Shown piece by piece: positions 1 to 8,761 of a stretch of 25,586 nt of DNA (its first letter is position 1; every line of letters starts with the position of its first letter). The translations under genes were made by a program, and so were the position numbers. This stretch comes from Scatavimonas merdipullorum (GTDB lineage Bacteria > Bacillota > Clostridia > Oscillospirales > Acutalibacteraceae): the NCBI GenBank assembly GCA_018712865.1, contig DVGH01000049.1:1-25586 (forward strand). The letters are read 5' to 3'. The notes beneath the pieces are model-generated. The model saw nothing but the letters and a program-made list of their open reading frames with translations, searched no databases and was not told the origin of the DNA.

Positions 1-311
1 TGTTTTTGATCAATTTTTCCATTGTTGATTACAATTTGCGGTTTACCGCAGATGAGTCTGCGTATTTTTGACTGCTTCATCATCACAACAGAGAGGACAA
101 TTTCACACAGCACAAGAATTAAAATAGGGATAAAACCGCTTAAAAGAGGCTGTGCTGTATTCTGCATGGGGATGGCGGCAATGTCTGAAATGAGCAGCGT
201 TACAACAAGCTCTGTGGTTTGCAGCTCACTGATTTGCCGTTTTCCCATAATGCGCACGGCGGTAATAATAACAAGGTAGAGCAAAAAGGTCCGTATAATA
301 GAAATCAACAT
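1..311 (-). CDS. DUF421 (YetF-like) membrane protein, C-terminus cut off by window edge
   Basis: Reading the minus strand from an ATG at 311-309 gives an open frame of about 103 codons that runs off the left edge. The protein starts MLISIIRTFLLYLVIITAVR, then has the family's conserved run with GKRQISELQTTELVVTLLIS, a third hydrophobic segment, and a cytoplasmic stretch with GKPQIVINNGKI. This order of about three membrane helices followed by the start of a small soluble domain is the pattern of DUF421/YetF proteins. A good ribosome site (AGGTGAT, on the minus strand) lies about 6 nt before the ATG, which fixes the start. The biochemical role of the family is unknown; some members linked to DUF1657 are made in the forespore and affect spore membrane properties and germinant receptors. 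The divergent neighbour is a germinant receptor operon, so a spore role is plausible but is inference. Confidence 0.85.
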   Translation of the reverse strand, partial: MLISIIRTFLLYLVIITAVRIMGKRQISELQTTELVVTLLISDIAAIPMQNTAQPLLSGFIPILILVLCEIVLSVVMMKQSKIRRLICGKPQIVINNGKIDQK

Positions 312-408
312 ACTTATATCACCTGTATGTATTTTAGGTTGCAAACTTAGGAATATACGAATAATTGAGGCGCGGCGGTAAAAGTTAAAAAAGTAAGCGG
401 AAAGGAAG

Positions 409-1956
409 GTGCGAAAAACCGGCATGAATTTTTGGGAAAAATTAAAAACCATATTTTTACCGCCTGTACCGGCGCAAAAGCCAAATATACAGACGAAAAA
501 ATTGTATTGCAGTCTGGATAAAACCATTGCCTATCTGCAAAGTGCCTATGACGGAAGCGTTGATTTTACCGTCCGGAATATTACACTCAGGGACGGTGAA
601 AAAGCGGCGCTTTTTACAATTGAAGGAATGGCCAACAAGGAAACCTTGGCGCTGAGTATTGCAAACCCGGTTGTACAAGCGTATATTCCTCCGGGAAGTG
701 GTGCCGAAAAATTAAAATATATTGAGCGCAGTGTGCTTTCCGCGTCGGAAATTACGCAAATTGATACATTTGAGCAGTTGCTTACCTTTATTATGTCGGG
801 CTTTGCCGTTTTGGCAATTGACGGCTGCGACAAAGCGCTTTCGATCGGTGTGCAGGGCTTTAGCTTTCGAAGCGTCTCGGAGCCGGAGTCTGAGGTCGTA
901 CAGCGCGGGTCAAGGGAAGGCTTTGTAGAGCCGCTGCGCATCAATATGACGCTGATTCGCAGGCGGATGAAAACGCCGGAGCTGAAGTTTGAAACAATGT
1001 CTGTTGGAACGGTCAGCAAGACGGATATTTGCCTTTGTTATTTAAATACAATTGTGTCCAAAGGAATATTAAGCGAGCTCAAACGCAGGCTTAAGGAAAC
1101 CGATCTGGATACCGTTCTTGCATCCGGGTATCTTGTTCCGTATTTGGAAAACAAAGGGGATTTTTCCCTTTTTACCGGCGTAGGGATTACAGAACGCCCG
1201 GACACGGTGTGCGGGAAGATCAACGAAGGGCGCATTGCTATTTTAATAGACGGAACACCAAGCGTTTTGATTGTGCCACATCTGTTTTTGGAAAATTTTC
1301 AAACGCTGGATGATTATTCCAACCGCGCTTATTTTGCAACATTTACACGATGGCTGAAATATATTGCCTTTTTTGTAGCGGTTTTTACACCGGGCTTTTA
1401 TGTGGCGGTCGCTACCTTTAATCCTGAGCTTTTTCCGCAACAGCTGTTGAGTAAGGTGGCGGCCTCTATTGCAGATACACCCTTTTCTTTAATGACGGAG
1501 GTTCTTATTATTCATTTTATTTATGAAATTATGCGGGAAGCGGGGCTGCGCCTGCCACGCCCCCTGGGGCATGCCGTCAGTATTGTGGGAGCGCTTGTGA
1601 TTGGTGAAACAGCGGTCAATGCAGGACTGATCGGTGCACCAACGCTGATGGTAGTTGCGCTGACGGCTATTTCCTCTTATGTTATACCGGACCTGTACCC
1701 GCCTGTGGCGATCCTGCGCATTTTATTCATTATTGCAGGCGGGATCGGCGGCGTATGGGGGATTGTGCTGTTGTTTTGCGTTGTGCTTGTCAATATCTGC
1801 GGAAAGCTTAGTTTTGGCGTGCCATATGTGTCGCCGATTGCGCCGTTTTCCCTTTTCGGTATGCGTGACGTGCTGATTCGGGCAGGGTGGAAAACGCTTT
1901 CCAAGAAACGAAATTTTATACAGGACCAAAAAGGAAGCGAACAGTTTAAAGAGTAG
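409..1956 (+). CDS. Germinant receptor A subunit (GerA/GerKA family)
   Basis: This is the largest subunit of a nutrient germinant receptor of the spore inner membrane. A soluble N-terminal part of about 310 residues carries the family's conserved run around AIDGCDKALSIGVQGFSFRS and the signature EPESEVVQRGSREGFVEPLR. About four to five hydrophobic segments follow from W315 to roughly 465 (for example KYIAFFVAVFTPGFYVAVA), then a short charged tail. The length of 515 residues is normal for the family. The start is uncertain: GTG at 409 sits very close to the purine-rich stretch AAAGGAAGG, while ATG at 424 is about 14 nt beyond it; neither spacing is ideal. The gene is followed 14 nt later by the B subunit. 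The family is usually made in the forespore under sigma-G, but I could not find a convincing sigma-G promoter in 312-408. Which Ger subtype it is, and its germinant, cannot be read from the sequence. Confidence 0.95.
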   Translation: MRKTGMNFWEKLKTIFLPPVPAQKPNIQTKKLYCSLDKTIAYLQSAYDGSVDFTVRNITLRDGEKAALFTIEGMANKETLALSIANPVVQAYIPPGSGAEKLKYIERSVLSASEITQIDTFEQLLTFIMSGFAVLAIDGCDKALSIGVQGFSFRSVSEPESEVVQRGSREGFVEPLRINMTLIRRRMKTPELKFETMSVGTVSKTDICLCYLNTIVSKGILSELKRRLKETDLDTVLASGYLVPYLENKGDFSLFTGVGITERPDTVCGKINEGRIAILIDGTPSVLIVPHLFLENFQTLDDYSNRAYFATFTRWLKYIAFFVAVFTPGFYVAVATFNPELFPQQLLSKVAASIADTPFSLMTEVLIIHFIYEIMREAGLRLPRPLGHAVSIVGALVIGETAVNAGLIGAPTLMVVALTAISSYVIPDLYPPVAILRILFIIAGGIGGVWGIVLLFCVVLVNICGKLSFGVPYVSPIAPFSLFGMRDVLIRAGWKTLSKKRNFIQDQKGSEQFKE

Positions 1957-1970
1957 GACGGAGATTGCCT

Positions 1971-3047
1971 GTGCATAAAAAAGTAAAAATATCTGTTTCA
2001 CAACTTTTTGTTATGCTGTTTATCAGCAGAACCATTGTAAATATTACCTATAGTGTATATGTGGCGGATACCACACAGTTGTACGACCATCTTTTTTCTT
2101 CGCTGTGTGCGTTTTTTCTTACACTGCTGATGACGGTTCCTATTTATTTGCTATATAAAAAAAACAACGAGCACAGCATTTTAGACTGCGGCTATAACAG
2201 CCTTGGTAAGGCAGGCGCTGTAATTGCGGTGGTTTATGCCATTTATTTCCTTTGGGTGCTTTGTTATACGCTGTCGTTGTTTGATCTGTTTGTGACAGAC
2301 CTGATGAACCCCAAAATATCTGCGGTGGCACTTTCGCTTGGGGTTATGGCGGCTTCCATTTATGGGGCATACAAAGGTATTGAGGCGCTGGCAAGAACCT
2401 CCGGTCTTGTATTTATTGCCATTCTGGCAGCCGGTGTGTTTTTGGTTTGCGCGCTTTTTGCACAGATAGACCCAATGAACTTTACACCGATGTTTTATAA
2501 CGGCTATCAGGGGACAGTGGACGGTGTGCTTTTAATGCTTGCGCGCAATTCCTGCATCCCGGCGATGGCGGTTCTTTTACCGATGACGCAGAAAGGAAAC
2601 GTGAAAAAAGGGATTTTCTGGTGGTGCTTTGGCGTATATGCAACGACAGCCTTAATAATTTTTTTGGTTACAGGCGTTATGGGGGATTATGTCAGAACAC
2701 AGCCCTTTCCGGTCTATACGGCTACAAGTGTTGCGGAAATCGGTATTTTTCAGCGTATGGACGCTGTATTTCTGGGCGTATGGACAGCCGGCATCTTTAT
2801 TAAAAGCGCGCTGTTTATCTATCTGGTTTCCCTTTGTATAAAGAAAATATGGGGAGAAAGGGCTGGAAGAATATCTGTCATCGTGACAGGAACTGTTGTT
2901 TTGCTGATTACCTTTGGGATTATTGCCTCGCAGACAGTTATGGAAATTCTGTTTAACAACTATATTTTATTGTTTTTGACGGTACTTACCGGCGTTATTT
3001 TGCCTTTGTTCCTGCTTTTAAAGAAAAAAGGGAGGGGAAAACCTTGA
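1971..3047 (+). CDS. Germinant receptor B subunit (GerB/GerKB-type permease-like protein)
   Basis: This is an integral membrane protein of about 358 residues, nearly all of it hydrophobic segments (about ten), matching the GerB/spore permease family related to amino acid/polyamine/organocation transporters. It opens with the family's typical N-terminus (KKVKISVSQLFVMLFISRTI) and ends in a basic tail (LLLKKKGRGKP). The start is taken as GTG at 1971, because the ribosome site GGACGGAG (1956-1963) lies 7 nt before it; an in-frame TTG at 1965 would have almost no spacing. In GerA-type receptors the B subunit is where germinant is thought to bind. The stop codon overlaps the start of the C subunit by 4 nt (TTGA), so the two are probably translationally coupled. 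Confidence 0.94.
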   Translation: MHKKVKISVSQLFVMLFISRTIVNITYSVYVADTTQLYDHLFSSLCAFFLTLLMTVPIYLLYKKNNEHSILDCGYNSLGKAGAVIAVVYAIYFLWVLCYTLSLFDLFVTDLMNPKISAVALSLGVMAASIYGAYKGIEALARTSGLVFIAILAAGVFLVCALFAQIDPMNFTPMFYNGYQGTVDGVLLMLARNSCIPAMAVLLPMTQKGNVKKGIFWWCFGVYATTALIIFLVTGVMGDYVRTQPFPVYTATSVAEIGIFQRMDAVFLGVWTAGIFIKSALFIYLVSLCIKKIWGERAGRISVIVTGTVVLLITFGIIASQTVMEILFNNYILLFLTVLTGVILPLFLLLKKKGRGKP

Positions 3048-4078
3048 AAAAAACAGGGATATGCCTGCTTTGCCTGCTGCTGGTGCTTAATCTGGCCTCC
3101 TGCACCGGCGCGCGGCAGCTCAGCGAGCGCTTGATCATACAGGGAATTGGAATTGATAAACAGGGGCAGGAGTACCAGCTGACGCTTTTATATTTGGATA
3201 CCGATGATGCAGCGGAGGAGCCGCGTACAAAAAGTATGTCGGCAAGCGGAAAAAGCGTAATGGATTGTATGACCAACAGCATTATGCAAACGGGTAAAGA
3301 GCCGCTTTACAGCCAGAACCTGTTCATTCTTTTAGGGGAGGAAATGGCCAAAGCAGGGTTTGAAGAGCCGTTGTCTTTTTTTACAACGTATTATGAATCA
3401 CGTCCCAATGTAAATATTTTTGTAGCACAGCAGAAGGCTGCTGTGATTATGCAGACAAAAGAAGTAACGGCGCAGCAGATTGATATGCTGGCAGAAAACG
3501 AAAAAAAGAGCGGCAGAGCGATTGTATCTACATTGATGCAGATGGAAAACGACCTGTTAAGCGGTATAACTGCACCGAAGACCCTGTGCCTTACAACAGA
3601 TGGGGAAACGGTCCAAGCGGTAGGAACCGCTGTGTTTCAGAAAGACCGCCTGTCATTTTTTCTGTCGCCGGAGGAATCGCTTGGCGCGCTGATGATCAGC
3701 GGCAGGGCAGATACGGCATCAGAGCTGATTCTTAATGAAAATGATACGGTGGATTTTACGCTTTCCAACTGTAAAAGCGATATTTCGCCTGAAATTCTGG
3801 GAGAAACGCTTTCTTACCATATAAAGATTTCCGCACATGCAGACGTGTATGCAGAGCATAAGTTAAAGACAGAAGTGCAGGATTCTCTGCAGGAAAGAGC
3901 AACACAAGTGTGTAAAAATGCAATTGAAACGTGTATTAAGCAGCACAATGCAGATGTTTTTGGTTTTTTAAAACGCCTGATGCAAACGAACGGAGCCTAT
4001 TTTAAGGCTTTGGATGACCCGCTGTCGGCCCTTAACAAAGCAGAATTTACAGTAACGGCCGATATAAAAGTCAACTAA
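3044..4078 (+). CDS. Germinant receptor C subunit (Ger(x)C lipoprotein)
   Basis: The protein starts with a classic lipoprotein signal peptide: KK, a Leu/Cys-rich core, and the lipobox L-A-S-C with the lipid-bearing Cys at residue 20. The mature part begins TGARQLSERLIIQGIGIDKQ, which is the family's conserved opening. The role is the lipid-anchored, outward-facing subunit of the germinant receptor. At 344 residues it is slightly short of the commonly seen 360-400, but no break is visible. Translation starts at TTG 3044, set by a strong GGAGGGG at 3031-3037, 6 nt upstream, and overlaps the B subunit stop. It is the last gene of the operon; I see no clear terminator before the next transcription unit. 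Confidence 0.95.
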   Translation: MKKTGICLLCLLLVLNLASCTGARQLSERLIIQGIGIDKQGQEYQLTLLYLDTDDAAEEPRTKSMSASGKSVMDCMTNSIMQTGKEPLYSQNLFILLGEEMAKAGFEEPLSFFTTYYESRPNVNIFVAQQKAAVIMQTKEVTAQQIDMLAENEKKSGRAIVSTLMQMENDLLSGITAPKTLCLTTDGETVQAVGTAVFQKDRLSFFLSPEESLGALMISGRADTASELILNENDTVDFTLSNCKSDISPEILGETLSYHIKISAHADVYAEHKLKTEVQDSLQERATQVCKNAIETCIKQHNADVFGFLKRLMQTNGAYFKALDDPLSALNKAEFTVTADIKVN

Positions 4079-4099
4079 ATAAAATTTGACCAAACCCCC

Positions 4100-4128
4100 T
4101 TTAAAAGCTTGACGTTTTAAGCTATAAT
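4100..4128 (+). promoter_or_regulatory. Candidate sigma-A promoter upstream of hprK
   Basis: A perfect -10 hexamer TATAAT lies at 4123-4128 in the gap between the ger operon and hprK. With a 17-nt spacer the -35 would be TTTAAA at 4100-4105, which matches the consensus at four of six positions. A short inverted repeat AGCTT-N8-AAGCT (4106-4123) lies between the two hexamers and could be an operator, but it is small enough to be chance. The nearby TTGACC and TTGACG are at the wrong distance (31 and 8 nt). Confidence 0.5.
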
Positions 4129-4160
4129 AAAGATACTTGAAATATAAAGGCGGTGGGGTT

Positions 4161-5129
4161 GTGTCTTCCGTATTTACGGTGTCGCTTGCAAACCTTATAC
4201 AGGAGCTTTCGTTGGAAACGGCATATATGCCTGAAGATCCTGAAAAAATATTGATTTCTTCGCGGGATATTAACCGTCCCGGGCTGGAGCTTACAGGTTT
4301 TCTGGACTTTTTTGATAAAACGCGCATTATTATTCTTGGGAATACAGAAAGCGCCTATTTAAGCCAGCTTGCGTGCGATCAAAAGATAAAGATATTGACC
4401 GATATTATTGAGAAAAAACCGCCGGCTGTGATAGTTGCAAGGAATTTGCCGCTTTCTGAAGAGCTGATGGATATCTGCAAGCAATATCAGGTGCCGGTTC
4501 TGCGCTCTGCGGATGCAACCTCTTCTTTAAGCGCGGCGCTTGTTTCGCATTTAAATGTGGAGCTTGCCCCGCGCGTTACACGCCATGGCGTATTGGTGGA
4601 GGTTTACGGCGAAGGAATTTTGCTCATCGGTGACAGTGGCGTGGGAAAAAGCGAAACGGCAATTGAGCTGATTAAAAGGGGACACCGCCTGATTGCGGAT
4701 GACGCGGTGGAAATTCGCCGTGTTTCCAATAAATCGCTTGTGGGTTCTTCGCCGGAGAATATCCGCCATTTTATTGAGCTGCGCGGCATTGGTATTATCA
4801 ACGCACGCAGGATCTTTGGTATGGGCGCCGTTAAGTTGACAGAAAAGATCGATATTGTGATTAATATGGAAATTTGGGACAGCTCCAAGGTATATGACCG
4901 TATGGGTATGGACAATGAGTATATGGATATCCTTGGAATCAACGTTCCGGTGCTTACCATCCCCGTAAAGCCAGGCAGAAACTTGGCGGTCATTATTGAA
5001 GTAGCCGCCATGAACAACCGGCAGAAAAAGATGGGATATAACGCGGCACAGGAGCTGCTTGCAAGCCTTGGCATGGAATTTACCAAGGATGAGGTAAGCG
5101 GAAAGAACAAGATAGACTGGGCGCCATAA
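4161..5129 (+). CDS. hprK: HPr kinase/phosphorylase
   Basis: This bifunctional enzyme phosphorylates and dephosphorylates HPr on Ser46 and is the sensor arm of carbon catabolite repression in Firmicutes. The C-terminal kinase domain carries the Walker A loop GDSGVGKS at residues 157-164, and the family signature follows around IELRGIGIINARRIFGMGAV. The N-terminal domain matches the usual HprK-N fold, giving a normal length of 322 residues. The start is taken as GTG 4161 because the purine-rich AAAGGCGGTGGGG precedes it; the longer in-frame TTG at 4137 would place that ribosome site inside the gene. It heads a closely spaced run with a PHP phosphatase, murB, rapZ and whiA. Confidence 0.96.
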   Translation: MSSVFTVSLANLIQELSLETAYMPEDPEKILISSRDINRPGLELTGFLDFFDKTRIIILGNTESAYLSQLACDQKIKILTDIIEKKPPAVIVARNLPLSEELMDICKQYQVPVLRSADATSSLSAALVSHLNVELAPRVTRHGVLVEVYGEGILLIGDSGVGKSETAIELIKRGHRLIADDAVEIRRVSNKSLVGSSPENIRHFIELRGIGIINARRIFGMGAVKLTEKIDIVINMEIWDSSKVYDRMGMDNEYMDILGINVPVLTIPVKPGRNLAVIIEVAAMNNRQKKMGYNAAQELLASLGMEFTKDEVSGKNKIDWAP

Positions 5130-5165
5130 TTTATGCGTTGTACATTTTAAAGAGGGATTTGTATT

Positions 5166-5885
5166 ATGAAAATTATTGCAGATACGCACACGCACACGCT
5201 TGCTTCCACCCATGCCTACAGCACGGCACAGGAAATGGTTACGGCTGCAAAGGAAAAGGGGCTGTACGCGATTGCGCTTACCGACCATGCATACAGAATG
5301 CCGGGAGCCCCCGGAGAGTGGTTTTTTGAGAACCTGCACGCAATTCCGCCCACGCTTTACGGTGTACGCGTATTAAGAGGGATGGAAGCCAATGTGATTG
5401 ATTTTGACGGAAATTTGGATGCCCCGCAGGATATACAAAAAAAGATGGAGTGGATTGTGGCTTCTATCCATGGGCTTTTACTCGACGGAGAACCGTCGTA
5501 TGAGGCATGTACGCAGCTTTGGCTGCGCGTGGCGGAAAACCCGCATGTTCGGGTGATCGGGCATAGCGGCGCGCCTGCTTATGTCTACGATTATGAAAAG
5601 GTTATTCCGCAATTTGCTGCACAGGGAAAGCTGATTGAAATCAACAACGCAACGTTCCGCGTTCGGAAAAACTCGGTGGAAAACTGTATGAAAATTGCAA
5701 AAATCTGTAAAAAGGTTGGCGCGTATATTGTGGTGAATTCGGATGCCCATTTTTCCACAGCGGTTGGAAACGTAGACCCGGCGCTTGCCATGCTTGCAGA
5801 AATTGATTTTCCGCAGGAGCTTATTGTAAATGCTGATACCGGGCGATTTAAGGATTATCTGCGCGCCTGCGGCATATCTCTTTAA
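5166..5885 (+). CDS. PHP-domain metal-dependent phosphatase (YcdX-type)
   Basis: The 239-residue protein is a single PHP domain. Metal-binding motifs are visible in order: H8-x-H10 in ADTHTHT, H16, D40-H41 in ALTDHAY, the acidic RGMEANV, the ASIHG histidine, VIGHSG, and the C-terminal NSDAHF. This layout matches the YcdX class of trinuclear-metal phosphatases, which act on small phosphate esters; the true substrate is not evident. The start ATG follows AAAGAGGG at good spacing. It lies 36 nt after hprK and 48 nt before murB, a position that is common for this family in Clostridia, so it may take part in carbon or cell-wall metabolism, but that is inference. Confidence 0.9.
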   Translation: MKIIADTHTHTLASTHAYSTAQEMVTAAKEKGLYAIALTDHAYRMPGAPGEWFFENLHAIPPTLYGVRVLRGMEANVIDFDGNLDAPQDIQKKMEWIVASIHGLLLDGEPSYEACTQLWLRVAENPHVRVIGHSGAPAYVYDYEKVIPQFAAQGKLIEINNATFRVRKNSVENCMKIAKICKKVGAYIVVNSDAHFSTAVGNVDPALAMLAEIDFPQELIVNADTGRFKDYLRACGISL

Positions 5886-5933
5886 TAAAAAGGGTTTTGC
5901 TGCTGGCGTATATCATACATATTTGGAGGGGCT

Positions 5934-6845
5934 ATGACAAATCTTGACCGCATCAAAGAAACAGCTTTAGATTTTGGCTGTGATGTAAAGGAAAACGAGC
6001 CAATGAAAAGCTACACGACCTTTAAAATTGGCGGAAACGCACAGATTTTGGTTACGGCAAAAAGCTTAAACGGACTGGTTGCAGTTTTAAAGACGTGCAA
6101 AACGCAAGGTGCGCCCTGCTTTATCCTGGGCAGAGGCTCGAATCTGCTGGTTTCAGACCAGGGGATAGAAGGGGTCGTTTTGCGGCTTGACGGCGATTTT
6201 AAAAGCATTTCTTTAGTGGATGACGATACCGTCTTTTGCGGGGCGGGTGTCAGCCTTGCAAGGCTTTGTGCGTTTGCCTGTGAGCATTCTTTAAGCGGGC
6301 TGGAGTTTGCATGGGGAATCCCCGGCAGTGCCGGGGGGGCCGCGTTTATGAATGCGGGCGCTTATACGGGAGAGATGAAGGACGTGCTGCTTTGCTGCCA
6401 CCATGTAACACCGGACGGAACGGTTGGCAGTATAGAAAAAAAGGATTTGCAGTTTTCCTACCGTCACAGCGTATATGCGGACAATGGGTTTGTCATTACA
6501 GGAATTGTCGTTAAGCTGCAAAAGGATTCGGAAACAAAAATCCGGAACAGAATGGATGAATTTATGCGGCGGCGCAGGGAAAAACAACCGTTGGAATACC
6601 CGAGTGCCGGCAGCGTTTTTAAAAGACCGGAAGGCCATTTTGCAGGAACCTTAATCGAGCAGGCCGGCTTAAAGGGCTACAGGATAGGCGGTGCTGAAAT
6701 CAGCCGAAAGCATGCGGGTTTTATTATCAACCGGGGCAACGCTACGGCGCAGGACGTTTTGGACTTAATCCGGCATATTCAAAACACGGTGCGCAGTGAT
6801 TTTGATGTGGATCTTGTTTGCGAAGTGCGATATGTGGGCAGATAA
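5934..6845 (+). CDS. murB: UDP-N-acetylenolpyruvoylglucosamine reductase
   Basis: MurB carries out the second committed step of peptidoglycan precursor synthesis, the NADPH-dependent reduction giving UDP-N-acetylmuramate. The FAD-binding part has KSYTTFKIGGNA and LGRGSNLLVSD (G66-N70 region) and the loop GIPGSAGGAAFMNAGAYTGE. Catalytic residues are present: R177 in SYRHS, the proton donor S227 in PSAGSVFKRP, and E297 near the C-terminus in CEVRYVG. The length of 303 residues and the lack of the extra type I insertion mark it as a type II MurB, as in most Gram-positives. The ribosome site GGAGGG (5925-5930) sets the ATG. The short gap to rapZ suggests co-transcription. Confidence 0.97.
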   Translation: MTNLDRIKETALDFGCDVKENEPMKSYTTFKIGGNAQILVTAKSLNGLVAVLKTCKTQGAPCFILGRGSNLLVSDQGIEGVVLRLDGDFKSISLVDDDTVFCGAGVSLARLCAFACEHSLSGLEFAWGIPGSAGGAAFMNAGAYTGEMKDVLLCCHHVTPDGTVGSIEKKDLQFSYRHSVYADNGFVITGIVVKLQKDSETKIRNRMDEFMRRRREKQPLEYPSAGSVFKRPEGHFAGTLIEQAGLKGYRIGGAEISRKHAGFIINRGNATAQDVLDLIRHIQNTVRSDFDVDLVCEVRYVGR

Positions 6846-6871
6846 ACCGTATTTTACGGGAGGTATATACA

Positions 6872-7735
6872 ATGGAGTTTGTCATTATAACGGGACTTTC
6901 CGGCGCCGGCAAAACGATTGCCATGCATGCGCTGGAAGATATAGATTTTTATTGTGTGGATAATCTTCCCCCTGTTTTGATTCCCACCTTCTATGATTTA
7001 TGTAAAAATTCATCTGAAGAAAGGATGAAGCAGGTTGCAGTGGTAACCAATATCCGTACAGGGGAAGATTTTCAAAGCTTTAGAGATATTCTGTCAAAGC
7101 TCAGAGGGGAAAATAAACCCTTTAAAATTATGTTTTTGGACACCAAAAAGGATGTGTTGCTTACAAGATATAAGGAAACGCGCCGGAAGCATCCGTTAAG
7201 CGAAACCTATCGCGGCTCTACCATAGAGGCGGTTAATTTGGAATCAGAACTTTTAAAAAGTGTAAAAGAGCATGCGGATTATACCATTGATACAACCCAT
7301 CTTTCCCCGGCACAGCTTAAGGAGCGTGTTTCCACATTGTTTTTGGGGGAAGCGCATCTGGCGCTTACGGTAACGTGCATGTCGTTTGGTTTTAAATATG
7401 GCGCGCCGTCGGAGGCTGATCTGGTTTTTGACGTTCGCTGTCTGCCGAACCCGTTTTATATTGAAGCGCTTAAGCATAAGACCGGGCTTGATGAAGACGT
7501 ACGGGAATATGTTTTGAAATGGGAGCAGACTCAGGGGCTTGTCAAGCGGGTCTTTGACCTGGTGGACTACACACTGCCGCTTTATATTGAAGAAGGAAAA
7601 AGCCAGCTTGTGATTGCGTTTGGCTGTACAGGAGGAAAACACCGCAGCGTTGCGCTTGCAAGGCTGCTTTATACTCATCTTGTCGACAATGGTCAGCGCG
7701 CGAGCATCCACCACAGGGATATTCGGAAAGCCTAA
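6872..7735 (+). CDS. rapZ: RNase adapter/nucleotide-binding protein RapZ (YvcJ)
   Basis: The protein begins MEFVIITGLSGAGKT with a P-loop at residues 8-15, followed by the family run EDIDFYCVDNLPPVLIPTF. The C-terminal half holds FGCTGGKHRSVALARLL (from about F250), the highly conserved RapZ motif that lies in the domain which binds RNA or aminosugar phosphate in enterobacteria. In Firmicutes the homologue YvcJ binds and hydrolyses nucleotides and affects competence; its main role in Clostridia is not settled. The ATG at 6872 is chosen because GGGAGGT lies 7 nt upstream; a longer in-frame start at 6818 would overlap murB and lacks a ribosome site. Length is 287 residues. whiA follows directly, with yvcK missing from between them. 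Confidence 0.96.
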   Translation: MEFVIITGLSGAGKTIAMHALEDIDFYCVDNLPPVLIPTFYDLCKNSSEERMKQVAVVTNIRTGEDFQSFRDILSKLRGENKPFKIMFLDTKKDVLLTRYKETRRKHPLSETYRGSTIEAVNLESELLKSVKEHADYTIDTTHLSPAQLKERVSTLFLGEAHLALTVTCMSFGFKYGAPSEADLVFDVRCLPNPFYIEALKHKTGLDEDVREYVLKWEQTQGLVKRVFDLVDYTLPLYIEEGKSQLVIAFGCTGGKHRSVALARLLYTHLVDNGQRASIHHRDIRKA

Positions 7736-7771
7736 CCTTTAAAGGTGTATATTGGAAAGGAACGTAGGAAT

Positions 7772-8698
7772 ATGTCGTTTGCCTTTGATACAAAGCGCGA
7801 GCTGTGCCAAATTGCAAGCCATCATTTTGCTCTGCAAAGAGCGGAAGGGTATGGGCTTTTATTATTTGCCAAAAACTTTTCGGAACAAAAGATTGTATTC
7901 AGTACAGAAAACGCTTTTGTAGCCAGCCGGTATATGGAGCTTCTGGCGGAGGTGTGGCAGGCTGTTACGGAAAAAAAGACGGCGCTTACAAGAAAAAGGG
8001 GCGGTGCGCACCTGTTTACGGTGACCGTGCCGGACGAGCGCGACTGCAAAAAAATTTTTACGGATCTTGGGCATGGAAGCGCACAGCTGAACCTTCGCAT
8101 CAATCGTGCAAATTTGGATGATGAAAGCGCTGTGGCCGCCTTTTTGCGCGGCGCGTTTCTTTGCTGCGGCACGGTTACCAATCCGCAAAAAGAGTATCAT
8201 CTGGAATTCAGCATGCCTTACAAAAATCTTTGCAGCGATTTATGCCGTCTGATATCTGAAGTAACGGAGCTTACAAAAGAACCGCGCACGATTAACCGAA
8301 AAGGGAGCTTTATCGCCTATATTAAGGACAGTGAGCAGATTTCTGATTTTCTGACGTTTATCGGCGCGCCGGTTGCAGCTATGTCGATTATGCAGGAAAA
8401 AATATATAAGGACATCCGAAATACGGCCAACCGCAAGACTAATTCTGAAATTGCAAATATTCATAAAACGGCGCAGGCGGCAGCGCTTCAGATCAAGGCG
8501 ATTGAGAAAATTGCGCATGCAAAGGGGTTGGATTTTTTACCGGACGATTTAAAAGAGGTAGCGCTGCTGCGTATTGCATACCCGGAGCTTTCGCTGCGTG
8601 ATTTGGGTAAGCAGCTTAAAATGCCGATCAGCCGCAGCGGCGTAAACCATAGAATGCAGCGGATCATGGAAATCGCACGGGAAATGGAAGAGGCGTAA
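7772..8698 (+). CDS. whiA: DNA-binding protein WhiA
   Basis: WhiA combines an N-terminal domain related to LAGLIDADG homing endonucleases with a C-terminal helix-turn-helix. The start SFAFDTKRELCQI, the internal RGAFLCCGTVTNPQKEYHLEF and the C-terminal LRDLGKQLKMPISRSGVNHR are recognisable family blocks. It is needed for sporulation septation in streptomycetes and influences cell division and chromosome segregation in Bacillus. The 308-residue length is normal. ATG at 7772 is preferred to the in-frame GTG at 7745 because the family starts with this Met and purine-rich GGAAAGGAACGTAGGAA lies just upstream. It closes the hprK-to-whiA run; 119 nt of non-coding DNA separate it from dnaE. Confidence 0.96.
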   Translation: MSFAFDTKRELCQIASHHFALQRAEGYGLLLFAKNFSEQKIVFSTENAFVASRYMELLAEVWQAVTEKKTALTRKRGGAHLFTVTVPDERDCKKIFTDLGHGSAQLNLRINRANLDDESAVAAFLRGAFLCCGTVTNPQKEYHLEFSMPYKNLCSDLCRLISEVTELTKEPRTINRKGSFIAYIKDSEQISDFLTFIGAPVAAMSIMQEKIYKDIRNTANRKTNSEIANIHKTAQAAALQIKAIEKIAHAKGLDFLPDDLKEVALLRIAYPELSLRDLGKQLKMPISRSGVNHRMQRIMEIAREMEEA

Positions 8699-8761
8699 TT
8701 TGTTCTGAAAAATTATACGTTGTACGGCGACGCAAAGGCGGGGCCTCTTTATTTACGGTCA

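Noticed and set aside
312..408. A sigma-G promoter for the germinant receptor operon
   Set aside because: GAATA at 352 resembles a -35, but no CATNNTA-like -10 lies at the expected distance.
4086..4128. TTGACC or TTGACG paired with TATAAT upstream of hprK as a strong promoter
   Set aside because: The spacers are 31 and 8 nt, outside the workable range; a weaker -35 at the right distance was kept instead.
4551..5339. A 262-codon minus-strand open frame across hprK and the PHP gene
   Set aside because: It spans two clear genes in antisense and has shadow-like composition (His/Asn/Cys-rich).
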